Assembly (NCBI RefSeq): GCF_032154225.1 | Contig: NZ_JALDYF010000001.1 | Location: 310,001-374,000 of the forward strand | Origin: Psychrobacillus sp032154225 | GTDB lineage: Bacteria; Bacillota; Bacilli; Bacillales_A; Planococcaceae | Direction: 5' to 3' | DNA: 64,000 nt | In this document: positions 1 to 8,334 of the stretch, in pieces | How positions within the stretch are numbered: position 1 is the first letter of the stretch | How the letters are laid out: every line of letters begins with the position of its first letter | Made by a program: the position numbers and the translations under genes | The notes under the pieces: generated by a model | Database searches by the model: none | Told to the model about the DNA's origin: nothing | The model's input: the letters and a program-made list of their open reading frames with translations, nothing else

Positions 1-370
1 ACGGTGCTTGGCTCATATTTTCCATTCCACCAGCAACAATTATATCTGCATCTCCTGCAATAATTGCTTGCGTAGCTAAGTGAATTGCTTTTAGGCCAGA
101 TCCACATACTTTATTAATCGTTAAAGCTGAAACGGATGTTGGTAATCCTGCTTGAATGGATGCTTGTCTTGCTGGATTTTGCCCTAGTCCTGCTTGAAGT
201 ACATTCCCCATAATGACTTCATCGACGCTATCTTTTGACACTCCTGCTTTTTCTAAAGCTTTTTCAATGACAATAGCACCTAACTTTGTTGCTGGTACGT
301 CTTTTAATGCCCCTTGAAATGAACCAATTGCAGTTCTAACTGCGCTGACGATAACTACTTCATTATTCAC
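1..370 (-). CDS. Acetyl-CoA acetyltransferase (thiolase), N-terminal part
   Basis: The first 123 codons of a thiolase are visible; the C-terminus lies outside the window. The frame reads VNNEVVIVSAVRTAIGSF at the N-terminus, has NPARQA and the active-site loop NKVCGSGLKAI (nucleophilic Cys near residue 88), and runs into GGMENMSQAP at the window edge. These are hallmarks of degradative/biosynthetic thiolases. The start is GTG, preceded by GAGGAGG at good spacing. It diverges from HMG-CoA lyase, which suggests a shared role in acetoacetyl-CoA, ketone-body or leucine catabolism. The exact substrate cannot be told from this part. Confidence 0.93.
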   Translation of the reverse strand, partial: MNNEVVIVSAVRTAIGSFQGALKDVPATKLGAIVIEKALEKAGVSKDSVDEVIMGNVLQAGLGQNPARQASIQAGLPTSVSALTINKVCGSGLKAIHLATQAIIAGDADIIVAGGMENMSQAP

Positions 371-451
371 TTGATGTCCTCCTCAATTTCCCCAAAATAA
401 AATTTGCTTCTTTAACCATCCATTCCTTACAATGTAGATGGAGGGATGACT

Positions 452-1348
452 ATGTTTAGTTTACCAAAGAATGTGGCAATTATCGAGGTCGGTCCAAGAG
501 ACGGCTTACAAAATGAGAAAAACGAAGTACCAACAGGGGTAAAATTAGAATTTATCGAGAAATTACAACAAGCTGGGATAGAAGAAATGGAAATTACATC
601 ATTTGTTTCACCGAAATGGGTACCTCAAATGAAAGACGCGAAAAAAATTGTTGCGAATACAAGGCAAGTAGGAAGACAATTTGTTTTAACTCCAAACGAA
701 AAAGGAATGGAGCTTGCAAAAGAAGCAGGCGCAAGTAGCTTCGCTGTATTCGTTGGAGTATCTGATAGTTTTAATAAAAAAAATATTAATAAAACGACCG
801 AAGAAAGCATGCATGAATTAAAGCCATTTGTACAAAATTTATTAAAAGATGGACATTTTGTTCGAGCTTGCATTTCTACCGCATTCTATTGCCCGTATGA
901 AGGTGCAATTGATCCAGCTAAAACGTTGGAATTATGTAAAGAATTCGTTTCATGGGGTGTAAACGAACTAAGTGTTGCCGACACTATTGGTATGGCGAAT
1001 CCGAAAGAAAGTTATATATTATTTGATGCGATAAAAAAAGAATTTAAAGATACGCTCATAACAGCACATTTTCACGATACACGCAAAATGGGGTTAGCAA
1101 ATATCTTCGCTGCACTACAAGCTGGCGTGGATCGTTTTGATAGCTCTGCCGGCGGACTTGGAGGATGTCCATTTGCTCCAGGAGCGACTGGGAATGTTGC
1201 AACAGAAGATGTCGTCAACATGCTCCACCAAATGAACATCGAAACAAATATTAATCTCGATTTATTATTACAAGCTGTCGAAGTGGTCGCTCCATATGCG
1301 TCTAGACCAATTGAGACCGGAATGTATAAACTATTTAAAAGCAAATAG
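452..1348 (+). CDS. yngG: Hydroxymethylglutaryl-CoA lyase
   Basis: 298-residue TIM-barrel lyase that splits HMG-CoA into acetoacetate and acetyl-CoA, the last step of leucine degradation. Visible signatures are VGPRDGLQNE near the N-terminus (metal/substrate Arg-Asp), the two metal histidines in TAHFHDT, and the Cys-containing loop GGLGGCPFAPGATGN characteristic of HMG-CoA lyases. I chose ATG 452 rather than the in-frame ATG 446 because GGAGGG (440-445) directly abuts 446 but is 6 nt from 452. The alpha/beta hydrolase follows 11 nt downstream and is probably cotranscribed. Confidence 0.93.
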   Translation: MFSLPKNVAIIEVGPRDGLQNEKNEVPTGVKLEFIEKLQQAGIEEMEITSFVSPKWVPQMKDAKKIVANTRQVGRQFVLTPNEKGMELAKEAGASSFAVFVGVSDSFNKKNINKTTEESMHELKPFVQNLLKDGHFVRACISTAFYCPYEGAIDPAKTLELCKEFVSWGVNELSVADTIGMANPKESYILFDAIKKEFKDTLITAHFHDTRKMGLANIFAALQAGVDRFDSSAGGLGGCPFAPGATGNVATEDVVNMLHQMNIETNINLDLLLQAVEVVAPYASRPIETGMYKLFKSK

Positions 1349-1359
1349 GGGTTGATACT

Positions 1360-2289
1360 ATGAAGAAACGTGTCATTATTTGGACGAGTGTTTTAACAAG
1401 CGTCCTCACAGCAAGCACTACCGTTTTAGGCTATGTTTTCACGAACAAGCTCATGTATATGAAGAAAAAAGAAGACGATTTTATACTAAATCGAGAAATA
1501 ACATCCAAACGATTGGATGAAGTATGGTTTAACGAAGTAAATAAGACGGAGAAGTGGATTGAATCCAAAAACGGATATTCGTTAAAAGCCATTTTCGTTG
1601 AGCCACTAGAAACAAAAAATTACGTGATCATTTGTCATGGAGTAACGGAAAATAAAATTAACTCCCTTCGATTTGTCCGCATGTTTGAACGTTTAGGTTT
1701 TAATAGCGTCGTTTATGATCATCGCAGACATGGAGATTCAGGTGGAAAAACAACAAGTTTTGGATTTTATGAAAAAATAGACTTGCAAGCAGTTGTAGAA
1801 GCAGTGCGTGCCCGCGTTGGAGAAGATGCGGTTCTTGGTATTCACGGAGAATCAATGGGGGCAGCAACTACCCTTCTTTATGCGGGTTCTATAAAGGATG
1901 ATGCAAACTTTTATATTTCGGATTGCGCCTTTTCTAATTTTGAGGAACAGGTTTACAATATTATGAGGCAAACTACGCCGCTACGTTCTAGTTTAGCTAT
2001 TCGATTTGCTAGCCTATTTTTAAAAATGCGTGATGGCTATACATTTAATCTCGTGTCTCCAATTGAGGTAGTCGATAAAATTGAAAAACCAATACTATTT
2101 ATTCATAGCTTACAAGACGATTTTATTTTGCCTAAAATGACAGAAGCTTTGTATGAGAAGAAAATTGGCCCAAAAACATTGAAACTTTTCGATATTGGCG
2201 CCCATGCTAAATCGTTTAATGAAAACAGCGAAGAATACGAGCAAGTCGTAGCAGATTTCTTATTAGAAAATAAGTTACTTAATAAATAG
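1360..2289 (+). CDS. Membrane-anchored alpha/beta hydrolase (YqkD-like)
   Basis: 309-residue hydrolase with an N-terminal hydrophobic segment (about residues 5-30) that should anchor it facing outwards. The fold signatures are the oxyanion-region CHGVTENK, the nucleophile elbow GESMG (Ser165), an acid in LQDDFILP and a catalytic His in GAHAKSF near the C-terminus. It resembles the B. subtilis YqkD group of serine hydrolases; the substrate is unknown. The start has an AGGGG ribosome-binding site overlapping the stop of the HMG-CoA lyase gene. A strong terminator follows the stop. Confidence 0.85.
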   Translation: MKKRVIIWTSVLTSVLTASTTVLGYVFTNKLMYMKKKEDDFILNREITSKRLDEVWFNEVNKTEKWIESKNGYSLKAIFVEPLETKNYVIICHGVTENKINSLRFVRMFERLGFNSVVYDHRRHGDSGGKTTSFGFYEKIDLQAVVEAVRARVGEDAVLGIHGESMGAATTLLYAGSIKDDANFYISDCAFSNFEEQVYNIMRQTTPLRSSLAIRFASLFLKMRDGYTFNLVSPIEVVDKIEKPILFIHSLQDDFILPKMTEALYEKKIGPKTLKLFDIGAHAKSFNENSEEYEQVVADFLLENKLLNK

Positions 2290-2320
2290 AAAAAGCACTC
2301 ATTGCGAGTGCTTTTTTTAC
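2288..2320. terminator. Bidirectional intrinsic terminator
   Basis: AAAAAGCACTC / GAGTGCTTTTTTT form a stem around ATTGC between the convergent hydrolase (+) and yneF (-). There is an A-run on one side and a T-run on the other, so it can serve both genes. Confidence 0.9.
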
Positions 2321-2535
2321 TTTTGCATTTTATTCATTTGATTCATCATTTGTTTTACTTGTTTTTCAGAAGGCTTGCGACCCATTTGTGCCATCATCAT
2401 TCTAAGCATTTGTTCATTGATAGGTGGGTTTTCTTTCAAGTATTTCATCATATATTGACGTGCTGCAAAGAAACCGATTGCCGCACCACCGATTAACGCA
2501 GCTATTACAATAACAATCCAGATCCATGTATCCAT
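2317..2535 (-). CDS. yneF: YneF family (UPF0154) membrane protein
   Basis: 72-residue protein with one N-terminal transmembrane helix (about residues 4-24) followed by a charged tail containing NPPINEQMLRMMMAQMGRKPSEKQ, the conserved stretch of the UPF0154/YneF family. The function is unknown. The start is the ATG preceded by AAAGGAGG, not the upstream in-frame alternative. It lies downstream of tkt, as in Bacillus species. Confidence 0.9.
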   Translation of the reverse strand: MDTWIWIVIVIAALIGGAAIGFFAARQYMMKYLKENPPINEQMLRMMMAQMGRKPSEKQVKQMMNQMNKMQK

Positions 2536-2635
2536 ATTTTCTCCTCCTTTACGTCCTTGTGTACGTGTACAAGACACCATAGAAAATTATACTATATATT
2601 TGTATTCCATTCTATATTTATTAATTTAAATATAT

Positions 2636-2674
2636 AAGGAGCTATCCCAAAGTAAATTTGAGATAACTCCTTTT
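2636..2674 (-). terminator. Putative terminator after tkt
   Basis: Long imperfect inverted repeat (AAGGAGCTATCCCAAA against TTTGAGATAACTCCTT) 10 nt past the tkt stop. The following T-run is weak on the minus strand, so termination may be partial. Confidence 0.6.
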
Positions 2675-2683
2675 ATAAAATGA

Positions 2684-4684
2684 TTATTTTTGAAGTAAGT
2701 TTTTCATTTTAGAAACAACGTTCTCAACAGAGAAGCCGTATTCTTTCATCACGATTTCACCAGGAGCACTTGCACCGAATTTATCAATTGCAATAACATC
2801 GCCTTCAAAGCCAACATAACGGTGCCATCCAAGAGAAGCACCCATTTCAATTGCAAGACGTTTTGTTAAATGAGCTGGTAACACTGATTTTTTATACGCT
2901 TCGTCTTGTTTTTCAAATAGATCCCATGAAGGCATAGATACTACAGAAACTTGAATTCCTTCAGCAGCTAGCGCTTCTTGTGCTTCTATAGCAAGACTTA
3001 CTTCTGATCCAGTAGCAAGAAGCATTGCTTCTGCATTAGCATTTGGAGAAACGACATAAGCACCTTTTGATACGCCTTCTTTAATAGATTCAACAGACCC
3101 TTTTAATGTCGGTAAGTTTTGTCTAGAAAGAACTAATACTGTTGGGTGGTTTTTAGCTGATACAGCTAATTTCCATGCTTCTGCTGTTTCATTTGCATCT
3201 GCTGGTCGGATAATAGACAATCCAGGCATTGCACGTAATGATGCGATATGTTCAACTGGCTCATGCGTTGGTCCATCTTCCCCTACCGCAATACTATCAT
3301 GTGTAAATACATAAGTTACAGGTAACCCCATAAGCGCTGATAAACGAATTGCTGGTCGTACATAGTCACTAAATACGAAGAATGTTCCACCAAATACATT
3401 TAAACCGCCATGTAATGCCATACCATTTAATGCAGCACCCATTGCAAATTCACGAACACCGAACCAAATGTTTTTGCCTTCGTAATTTTCAGCTGAAAAA
3501 TCTCCAACATTTTTCATTGTTGTTTTATTAGAACCTGCTAAATCCGCACTTCCTCCAAAGAATGAAGGTAAGTTTTGTGCGATCGCATTAATAGCATCAC
3601 CTGAAGCAGAACGAGTCGCGTGTGATGTTCCTGCTTCGTACACTTGTAGTGCATCTGCAAAATTCGCTGGGAGTTCTCCACTTATCGCTTGTTTAAATGT
3701 CGCTGCAAGCTCAGGGAATTCAGTTTCATATGCACTGAATGTGTTATTCCAAGCAGATTCTTCTTCCACTCCTAATTGAACTGAAGCTTGTTTGAATGTT
3801 TCATAAACCTCTTCAGGTACATGGAAGTCTTCCTCAAAACTCCACTCATACGTAGCTTTTGCCAGTAGAGTTTCATCCTTACCAAGTGGCATACCATGTG
3901 CATCTGATTTACCTGCTCTGTTTGGAGAACCAAATCCGATAACTGTTTTCACTTCAATAATAGTCGGTTTATCATTTTGAGCTTTAGCTTTTTCAATTGC
4001 AGCAGAAATTTCTGCAATATCGTTTCCATCACTCACTAAAATATAGTTCCAACCATATGAATCAAAGCGTTTTTCTATTTTCTCAGAGAATGACTTATGT
4101 AAATCACCGTCTAATGAAATATCATTACTATCATAAAGTACGATTAACTTATCTAATTGTAAATGTCCAGCAAGTGAAATTGCTTCTGCTGCAACACCTT
4201 CCATTAAGTCTCCGTCCCCACAAAGTGCAAACGTGTAGTGGTCTACAATCGAATGGTTCGCCTTATTGTAAGTAGCTGCTAAATGAGCTTCCGCCATCGC
4301 CATACCTACAGCCATACCAATTCCTTGTCCCAGAGGTCCAGTAGTTGCTTCTACTCCAGCTGTGTGACCAAACTCTGGATGACCAGGAGTTTTAGAGTTC
4401 CACTGTCTAAAGTTTTTAATCTCTTCCATTGGTAGGTCGTAACCACCAAGGTGAAGTAAACTATAAAGAAGCATCGATCCATGACCTGCTGATAACACGA
4501 AACGATCACGATTGAACCAATTTGGATTGTTTGGATTGTGGCGTAAATGTTTCGTCCACAATGTGTAAGCCATTGGTGCAGCCCCCATTGGAAGACCTGG
4601 GTGACCTGAGTTTGCTTTATCTATTGCATCAATAGATAGTGTACGGATCGTATTAATTGCAAGTAAATCTGATTGTAATGACAT
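2684..4684 (-). CDS. tkt: Transketolase
   Basis: 666-residue thiamine-diphosphate enzyme of the non-oxidative pentose phosphate pathway, transferring two-carbon ketol units among sugar phosphates. Key segments: KANSGHPGLPMGAAPMAYTL at the N-terminus, the ThDP motif GDGDLMEGV, the central THDSIAVGEDGPTHEPVEH, and RPADANETAEAW in the Pyr domain. The length equals the B. subtilis enzyme. The second ATG of MSLMSLQ is preferred because AGAGG lies 9 nt from it and abuts the first. It is followed by yneF, as in other Bacillales. Confidence 0.97.
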   Translation of the reverse strand: MSLQSDLLAINTIRTLSIDAIDKANSGHPGLPMGAAPMAYTLWTKHLRHNPNNPNWFNRDRFVLSAGHGSMLLYSLLHLGGYDLPMEEIKNFRQWNSKTPGHPEFGHTAGVEATTGPLGQGIGMAVGMAMAEAHLAATYNKANHSIVDHYTFALCGDGDLMEGVAAEAISLAGHLQLDKLIVLYDSNDISLDGDLHKSFSEKIEKRFDSYGWNYILVSDGNDIAEISAAIEKAKAQNDKPTIIEVKTVIGFGSPNRAGKSDAHGMPLGKDETLLAKATYEWSFEEDFHVPEEVYETFKQASVQLGVEEESAWNNTFSAYETEFPELAATFKQAISGELPANFADALQVYEAGTSHATRSASGDAINAIAQNLPSFFGGSADLAGSNKTTMKNVGDFSAENYEGKNIWFGVREFAMGAALNGMALHGGLNVFGGTFFVFSDYVRPAIRLSALMGLPVTYVFTHDSIAVGEDGPTHEPVEHIASLRAMPGLSIIRPADANETAEAWKLAVSAKNHPTVLVLSRQNLPTLKGSVESIKEGVSKGAYVVSPNANAEAMLLATGSEVSLAIEAQEALAAEGIQVSVVSMPSWDLFEKQDEAYKKSVLPAHLTKRLAIEMGASLGWHRYVGFEGDVIAIDKFGASAPGEIVMKEYGFSVENVVSKMKNLLQK

Positions 4685-4773
4685 AAGTGACATCCTCTCG
4701 AACAAATTTTTTTAAATATACTTCTAGTTTAGACAACAATGCACTCATTATCAATGGTTTCTGAAATGATTAA

Positions 4774-5007
4774 TTAATTCAGAAATTTACCTTTTTTAGC
4801 TTGTTGTACTTTTTCAGGCGTTACATCGTTTCCATCAGGGTCTATAATTTTTACACTTTCAATTGTATCTCTCATAGTAGATCGGAATGTTTCTAAATAT
4901 TCTTTTCTTAAAGCACTTTGTTCTTTTGCTTCTTCAATAGATAAACCACTTGTTTTTGCCTTTTTAGAAAGCTCACCAATTCGAGCTAATTTTACTTTAC
5001 TTAACAT
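4774..5007 (-). CDS. ynzC: YnzC family (DUF896) small protein
   Basis: 77-residue basic helical protein beginning MLSKVKLARIGELSKKAK and containing LRKEYLETFR and KIIDPDGNDVTPEKV, diagnostic of the DUF896/YnzC family. In B. subtilis ynzC is in the LexA-controlled yneA-yneB-ynzC operon; its role is not established. The ATG 8 nt after AAAGGG is chosen over an in-frame GTG that overlaps that ribosome-binding site. The length equals B. subtilis YnzC. Confidence 0.92.
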   Translation of the reverse strand: MLSKVKLARIGELSKKAKTSGLSIEEAKEQSALRKEYLETFRSTMRDTIESVKIIDPDGNDVTPEKVQQAKKGKFLN

Positions 5008-5071
5008 TTTCTTCACCCTTTTATTTTATTCTTATTTAAAGGTATGAAAAAAACGCAAAGAGTGCAAACAT

Positions 5072-5719
5072 TTACCCTCCGTGCGCTTCAATATATTCTA
5101 TATACCTACGATGAACCGTTGCTTTACTAATCTCCAAGCCTAACCCTTTTAGAGTGGATGAAATTTCTTCATACGTTAAACCAGCATTACGTAATCGTAC
5201 TATTTCCTCTACCGGAACATCGATACGCTCCCTACCCTCTGGATTTCCACGTGTTTTCAAGTTCTTTTCGGGACGATAGCCATTTGATACCGCTCGCTTC
5301 ATCCCTCTTTTAATCTTAGCATTATGCAATTTCCTTTGGTACTCTTCTACAAGTGCCAAAATTTCTAACAGCATGGAGTCCATTTCATTTAAATTTAATA
5401 TACCTTTGTCTTGTAATGTGTAAACAGATGTATCTGTTTTTTGAAGTAAATGCAGCACTGCCATTCTTCCGTTTCCACGACCAATCCTCGTTTCATCTTG
5501 AACGAATACGGCTTTAATTTGCTGATCTTTTACAAACGTCAACAAATCTAGTAAGCCATCTCTTTCAATATCATATCCACTATGCTGGTCTGTGAAAATA
5601 CCTTCTACTTCATATCCTTGCATTTGTGCAAAATTACTTAGCTCTTCTTCCTGTCTTACTAAAGAAGTTTCTTGCGTTTCTTTTTCTGTACTTACCCGAC
5701 AATATAAAACCGCTTTCAT
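5072..5719 (-). CDS. yneB: Serine recombinase/resolvase family protein YneB
   Basis: 215-residue small serine recombinase. The N-terminal catalytic domain starts MKAVLYCRVSTEKE with the nucleophile at Ser10, continues with VQDETRIGRG (Arg cluster), and ends in a helix-turn-helix reading GLTYEEISSTLKGLGLEISK. It sits in the SOS operon yneA-yneB-ynzC and overlaps yneA by 4 nt (ATGA), so translation is probably coupled. In Bacillus this is a resident chromosomal gene, not evidence of a local mobile element. Confidence 0.93.
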   Translation of the reverse strand: MKAVLYCRVSTEKETQETSLVRQEEELSNFAQMQGYEVEGIFTDQHSGYDIERDGLLDLLTFVKDQQIKAVFVQDETRIGRGNGRMAVLHLLQKTDTSVYTLQDKGILNLNEMDSMLLEILALVEEYQRKLHNAKIKRGMKRAVSNGYRPEKNLKTRGNPEGRERIDVPVEEIVRLRNAGLTYEEISSTLKGLGLEISKATVHRRYIEYIEAHGG

Positions 5720-6033
5720 CTACTATCTCCCGCTAGCTCTGTTTCATGTTCAAAATGAAATGTCTCTTTTATTTCTGGAATGATTAAAACTTCCCCTGCT
5801 TCTATATGAGATGATTGTAAATTGTTCATAGCCATCACTTGATTGATCCACGATTCTTTTGGCTCGTGAGATCCGAATTTATCTGCAAGTGACCATAAAG
5901 AATCACCATTTTCAATTTTAATTTGATGTTCACTTTCTGTCGACACTATATTTGAAAAAACGACACTCATGATAAAAATAATACTTAAACCTAAGAATAG
6001 CGTAATAAAATAATTTTCCTTCATCAATTTCAT
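5716..6033 (-). CDS. yneA: Cell division suppressor YneA (LysM)
   Basis: 105-residue SOS-induced division inhibitor. One N-terminal transmembrane helix (about residues 8-29) is followed by an extracytoplasmic LysM domain containing the conserved IENGDSLWSLADKFG. In B. subtilis YneA blocks septum formation during DNA damage. The start ATG 6033 gives 105 residues and 7-nt spacing from AGGGGG; the adjacent ATG 6036 is possible. Four LexA-type boxes and a consensus promoter lie upstream. Confidence 0.93.
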   Translation of the reverse strand: MKLMKENYFITLFLGLSIIFIMSVVFSNIVSTESEHQIKIENGDSLWSLADKFGSHEPKESWINQVMAMNNLQSSHIEAGEVLIIPEIKETFHFEHETELAGDSR

Positions 6034-6050
6034 CATAAATCCCCCTAATA

Positions 6051-6127
6051 GAATGCTTGTTCGGAATGTATGTTCTAATAATAAAACGAACACTTGTTTT
6101 TGTCAACAACTATTAGAACCTATGTTT
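6051..6127. promoter_or_regulatory. Cluster of four LexA (SOS) operators
   Basis: Four 12-mers fitting the Bacillus SOS box GAACNNNNGTTC with at most one mismatch: GAATGCTTGTTC (6051-6062), GAATGTATGTTC (6064-6075), GAACACTTGTTT (6088-6099) and GAACCTATGTTT (6116-6127). The third sits within the yneA promoter spacer. The fourth touches the lexA -35. Together they should let LexA repress both divergent transcripts. Confidence 0.9.
6078..6106 (-). promoter_or_regulatory. yneA-yneB-ynzC promoter (sigma-A type)
   Basis: Minus-strand TTGACA (6101-6106) and TATTAT (6078-6083) are separated by exactly 17 nt. A LexA box lies inside the spacer. Confidence 0.85.
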
Positions 6128-6154
6128 GCATATTTTTTTATAGACTGATATACT
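6126..6154 (+). promoter_or_regulatory. lexA promoter (sigma-A type)
   Basis: TTGCAT (6126-6131), 17-nt spacer, TATACT (6149-6154). It overlaps the rightmost LexA box, which fits autoregulation. Confidence 0.8.
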
Positions 6155-6207
6155 AATGGTAAGAAGTAGATAGATGAGAAATTAAATACTTAAAAGAGGT
6201 GAGTTTA

Positions 6208-6828
6208 TTGAAGAAAGCATCAAAAAGACAAGAAGATATATTAGCTTTCATTAAAGAAGAAGTTCGTAAAAAAGGATATCCGCCGTCTGTACGTGAAATT
6301 GGTGAAGCAGTTGGTCTTGCTTCCAGTTCTACCGTACATGGTCACCTGGCAAGACTTGAAAGCAAAGGTTTAATAAGAAGAGACCCTACAAAACCTCGCG
6401 CAATTGAAATATTGGACAACTTAAATCCCATGATAGAAAAGCAAGCTGTCGTGCATGTCCCACTTATCGGGAAAGTTACCGCTGGTTTGCCTATTACTGC
6501 AATCGAAAATATAGAAGAGTTTTTCCCTTTACCAACAACATTTGGTACTGCTGATGATCACTTATTTATGCTCGAAATTATGGGAGATAGTATGATTGAG
6601 GCTGGAATCTTGAATGGCGATTATGTAGTAGTTAAACAACAACAATCGGCTAACAACGGTGAAATAGTTGTTGCGATGACAGAAGACGATGAAGCAACTG
6701 TAAAACGTTTCTTTAAAGAGAAATCTTATTTCCGACTGCAACCTGAAAACTCTTCCATGGAGCCAATTATCGTAAACCAAGTTTCTATTTTAGGTAAAGT
6801 AGTCGGCGTTTATCGAAATATCCAATAA
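6208..6828 (+). CDS. lexA: SOS repressor LexA
   Basis: 206-residue repressor. The winged helix-turn-helix (about residues 1-65) has the highly conserved KKGYPPSVREIGEAVGLASS. The C-terminal S24 domain shows the Ala92-Gly93 self-cleavage site (KVTAGLP), nucleophile Ser128 in MGDSM and general base Lys166 in ATVKRFF. I prefer TTG 6208 because AGAGG is 8 nt upstream and the protein then starts (M)KKASKRQEDIL, like B. subtilis LexA. The in-frame GTG at 6199 overlaps the ribosome-binding site. Confidence 0.96.
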   Translation: MKKASKRQEDILAFIKEEVRKKGYPPSVREIGEAVGLASSSTVHGHLARLESKGLIRRDPTKPRAIEILDNLNPMIEKQAVVHVPLIGKVTAGLPITAIENIEEFFPLPTTFGTADDHLFMLEIMGDSMIEAGILNGDYVVVKQQQSANNGEIVVAMTEDDEATVKRFFKEKSYFRLQPENSSMEPIIVNQVSILGKVVGVYRNIQ

Positions 6829-6889
6829 TCGTTTCAAAGCTTGACATTTTTCTGCATACTCTGTAAGATTACTAACGAGCCGATATCAT

Positions 6890-6922
6890 ATCCAAGTGAA
6901 AAGTGGACATTTTCATTTGGAT
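6890..6922. repeat. Hairpin downstream of lexA
   Basis: ATCCAAGTGAAA and TTTCATTTGGAT form a 12-bp stem with one wobble pair around a short loop. There is no T-run, so it may be a 3-prime stabilising structure rather than a terminator. Confidence 0.5.
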
Positions 6923-6927
6923 CATCG

Positions 6928-6966
6928 AAAAAACCCCTTTACCATTTTGGTTGAGGGGTTTTTATT
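6928..6966. terminator. Bidirectional terminator between lexA and the MntP/YtaF gene
   Basis: AAAAAACCCCT and AGGGGTTTTTA pair across a 15-nt loop. The repeat lies between convergent genes and has A/T-runs on both flanks. Confidence 0.85.
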
Positions 6967-7534
6967 TTGTGAAAATCTCATATACTCCAATTAAAATAAG
7001 TAAACAACCTGAAAGTACTGTTGAATATTTACCTAGAAATGTTTTACTGAGCAGATAACCAAAATGACTTCCTATCCCTACTGTTAATATCGAGAAAAAA
7101 CCGATGGAGATAACTGTCCAAATAGCGGAAATCCCGTTTGCTCCAATACCTATTCCTCCAGCTATGCAATTAACGGATAAAATAAATCCTAGAATTATAG
7201 CTTCTTTGTAAGAAAGAGTATGGCACTTTTCTTCACTCTTTACTGGAAGATTTTTCAGGGATTCTTGATTCGAAAATCTTTTGGATAACACTGTCCATAC
7301 ACCTACTCCTACTAACAAAAGACTTCCAAAAATATTAGCCTTATGTGGGGAAATATACTCAATAATGGTACTACCTGCGATTACAGCTATATATGTTAGC
7401 GCCATTGAAATAATCGCAATTGTAAAGTTAGAAATAATGGAGATTTTTGTTTGTTTCACCCCATAAGCAAGACCGATTCCTAAATTATCTAGATTAGCAG
7501 CTATCCCTATAAGAATAATAGTAATCCAATGCAT
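6962..7534 (-). CDS. MntP/YtaF-family six-helix membrane protein
   Basis: 190-residue integral membrane protein with six predicted helices in two repeats. Each repeat carries the acidic or Asn-containing motif of this family: helix 1 AANLDNLGIGLAYG and helix 4 LSVNCIAGGIGIGANG. MntP relatives export manganese; the B. subtilis paralogue YtaF is annotated as a sporulation membrane protein. Here the second repeat has Asn instead of the usual Asp, as in YtaF-like members. Substrate and sporulation role are inference. It appears to be a single-gene unit. Confidence 0.75.
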   Translation of the reverse strand: MHWITIILIGIAANLDNLGIGLAYGVKQTKISIISNFTIAIISMALTYIAVIAGSTIIEYISPHKANIFGSLLLVGVGVWTVLSKRFSNQESLKNLPVKSEEKCHTLSYKEAIILGFILSVNCIAGGIGIGANGISAIWTVISIGFFSILTVGIGSHFGYLLSKTFLGKYSTVLSGCLLILIGVYEIFTK

Positions 7535-7656
7535 AAAATCCTCCTTGAAACCAGAAACCTGTTTCTATAACGATATGCAAAGGTAACTTTTTTGGTTCCA
7601 ACTTCTATACTGAATGATTTGTACCACCCCATTTTTATCAAAAAGGAAAGCCATGT

Positions 7657-8268
7657 TTAAAGATCGTCGAATTCCAAGCTCACTCTTCTAATGCTTTTAT
7701 TTGATAATTTAAAGAAAGTACTTTGCGATACTTCTTGTTTTAATGCATCATTCTTATCTAAATCACTATAAATTCCACGTAATATTCTCCCGGTTAATCC
7801 ATGTGATACGACAATCACATTACGTTCTTTTTTTATACTGTCAAACCAGTCGTTTAAACGATTCTGAACGGATTCGTAACTTTCGCCATCTGGTGAATTA
7901 AAATACCAATTATACATATCTGTATTTTTAACAAGATTTGGCCATGAAGCTTCGATTTCTTTCCATGTTAATCCAGCCCACGAACCTACCGCTACTTCAC
8001 TTAAACGTTCATCTTGTATGACTTTGCTAAAATCATATCCTATCATTTCACAAATAATTTCTGTACTATGTAAGGTTCTTCCAAGCGGGCTTGAAAAAAT
8101 TGTCCAATTTGTGGGATCGCCAATTAGGCTTTTCAGCATTCGAGCGTATTGCTTCACTTGATTTTTCCCATCTTCTGTTAAAGCAGAGTCAAGCTCTCCC
8201 TGGTATCGCCCTTGTGTATTATAAATTGTTTCTCCATGTCCAAGTAAATAAATGATTTGTTCCAACAT
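7657..8268 (-). CDS. Histidine phosphatase superfamily protein with altered RHG motif
   Basis: 203-residue protein of the phosphoglycerate-mutase-like fold. It shows LGHGETIYNTQGRYQGELD at the N-terminus, FSSPLGRTLHSTEI, a catalytic-acid region DERLSEVAVGSWAG, and the C-terminal VVSHGLTGR. The canonical RHGET is GHGET: the phosphate-clamping Arg is Gly, a one-base change from CGA to GGA. The nucleophilic His is retained. Either activity is impaired or the protein has another role. ATG 8268 is chosen for its GGGG ribosome-binding site. Confidence 0.85.
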   Translation of the reverse strand: MLEQIIYLLGHGETIYNTQGRYQGELDSALTEDGKNQVKQYARMLKSLIGDPTNWTIFSSPLGRTLHSTEIICEMIGYDFSKVIQDERLSEVAVGSWAGLTWKEIEASWPNLVKNTDMYNWYFNSPDGESYESVQNRLNDWFDSIKKERNVIVVSHGLTGRILRGIYSDLDKNDALKQEVSQSTFFKLSNKSIRRVSLEFDDL

Positions 8269-8282
8269 TGCACCCCTTTTTC

Positions 8283-8322
8283 TAAAAAAGAGAAACACCT
8301 ACAGTAATTACATTAGGTGCTT
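8283..8322 (-). terminator. Terminator of the TTG-start membrane-anchored gene
   Basis: On the minus strand AAGCACCTAA pairs with TAGGTGTT and is followed by TCTCTTTTTT, just past the stop at 8335. Confidence 0.8.
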
Positions 8323-8334
8323 CGATAATTTAAT

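Noticed and set aside
5072..5719. Mobile-element resolvase
   Set aside because: Gene order identifies it as the resident SOS gene yneB, conserved in Bacillus chromosomes.
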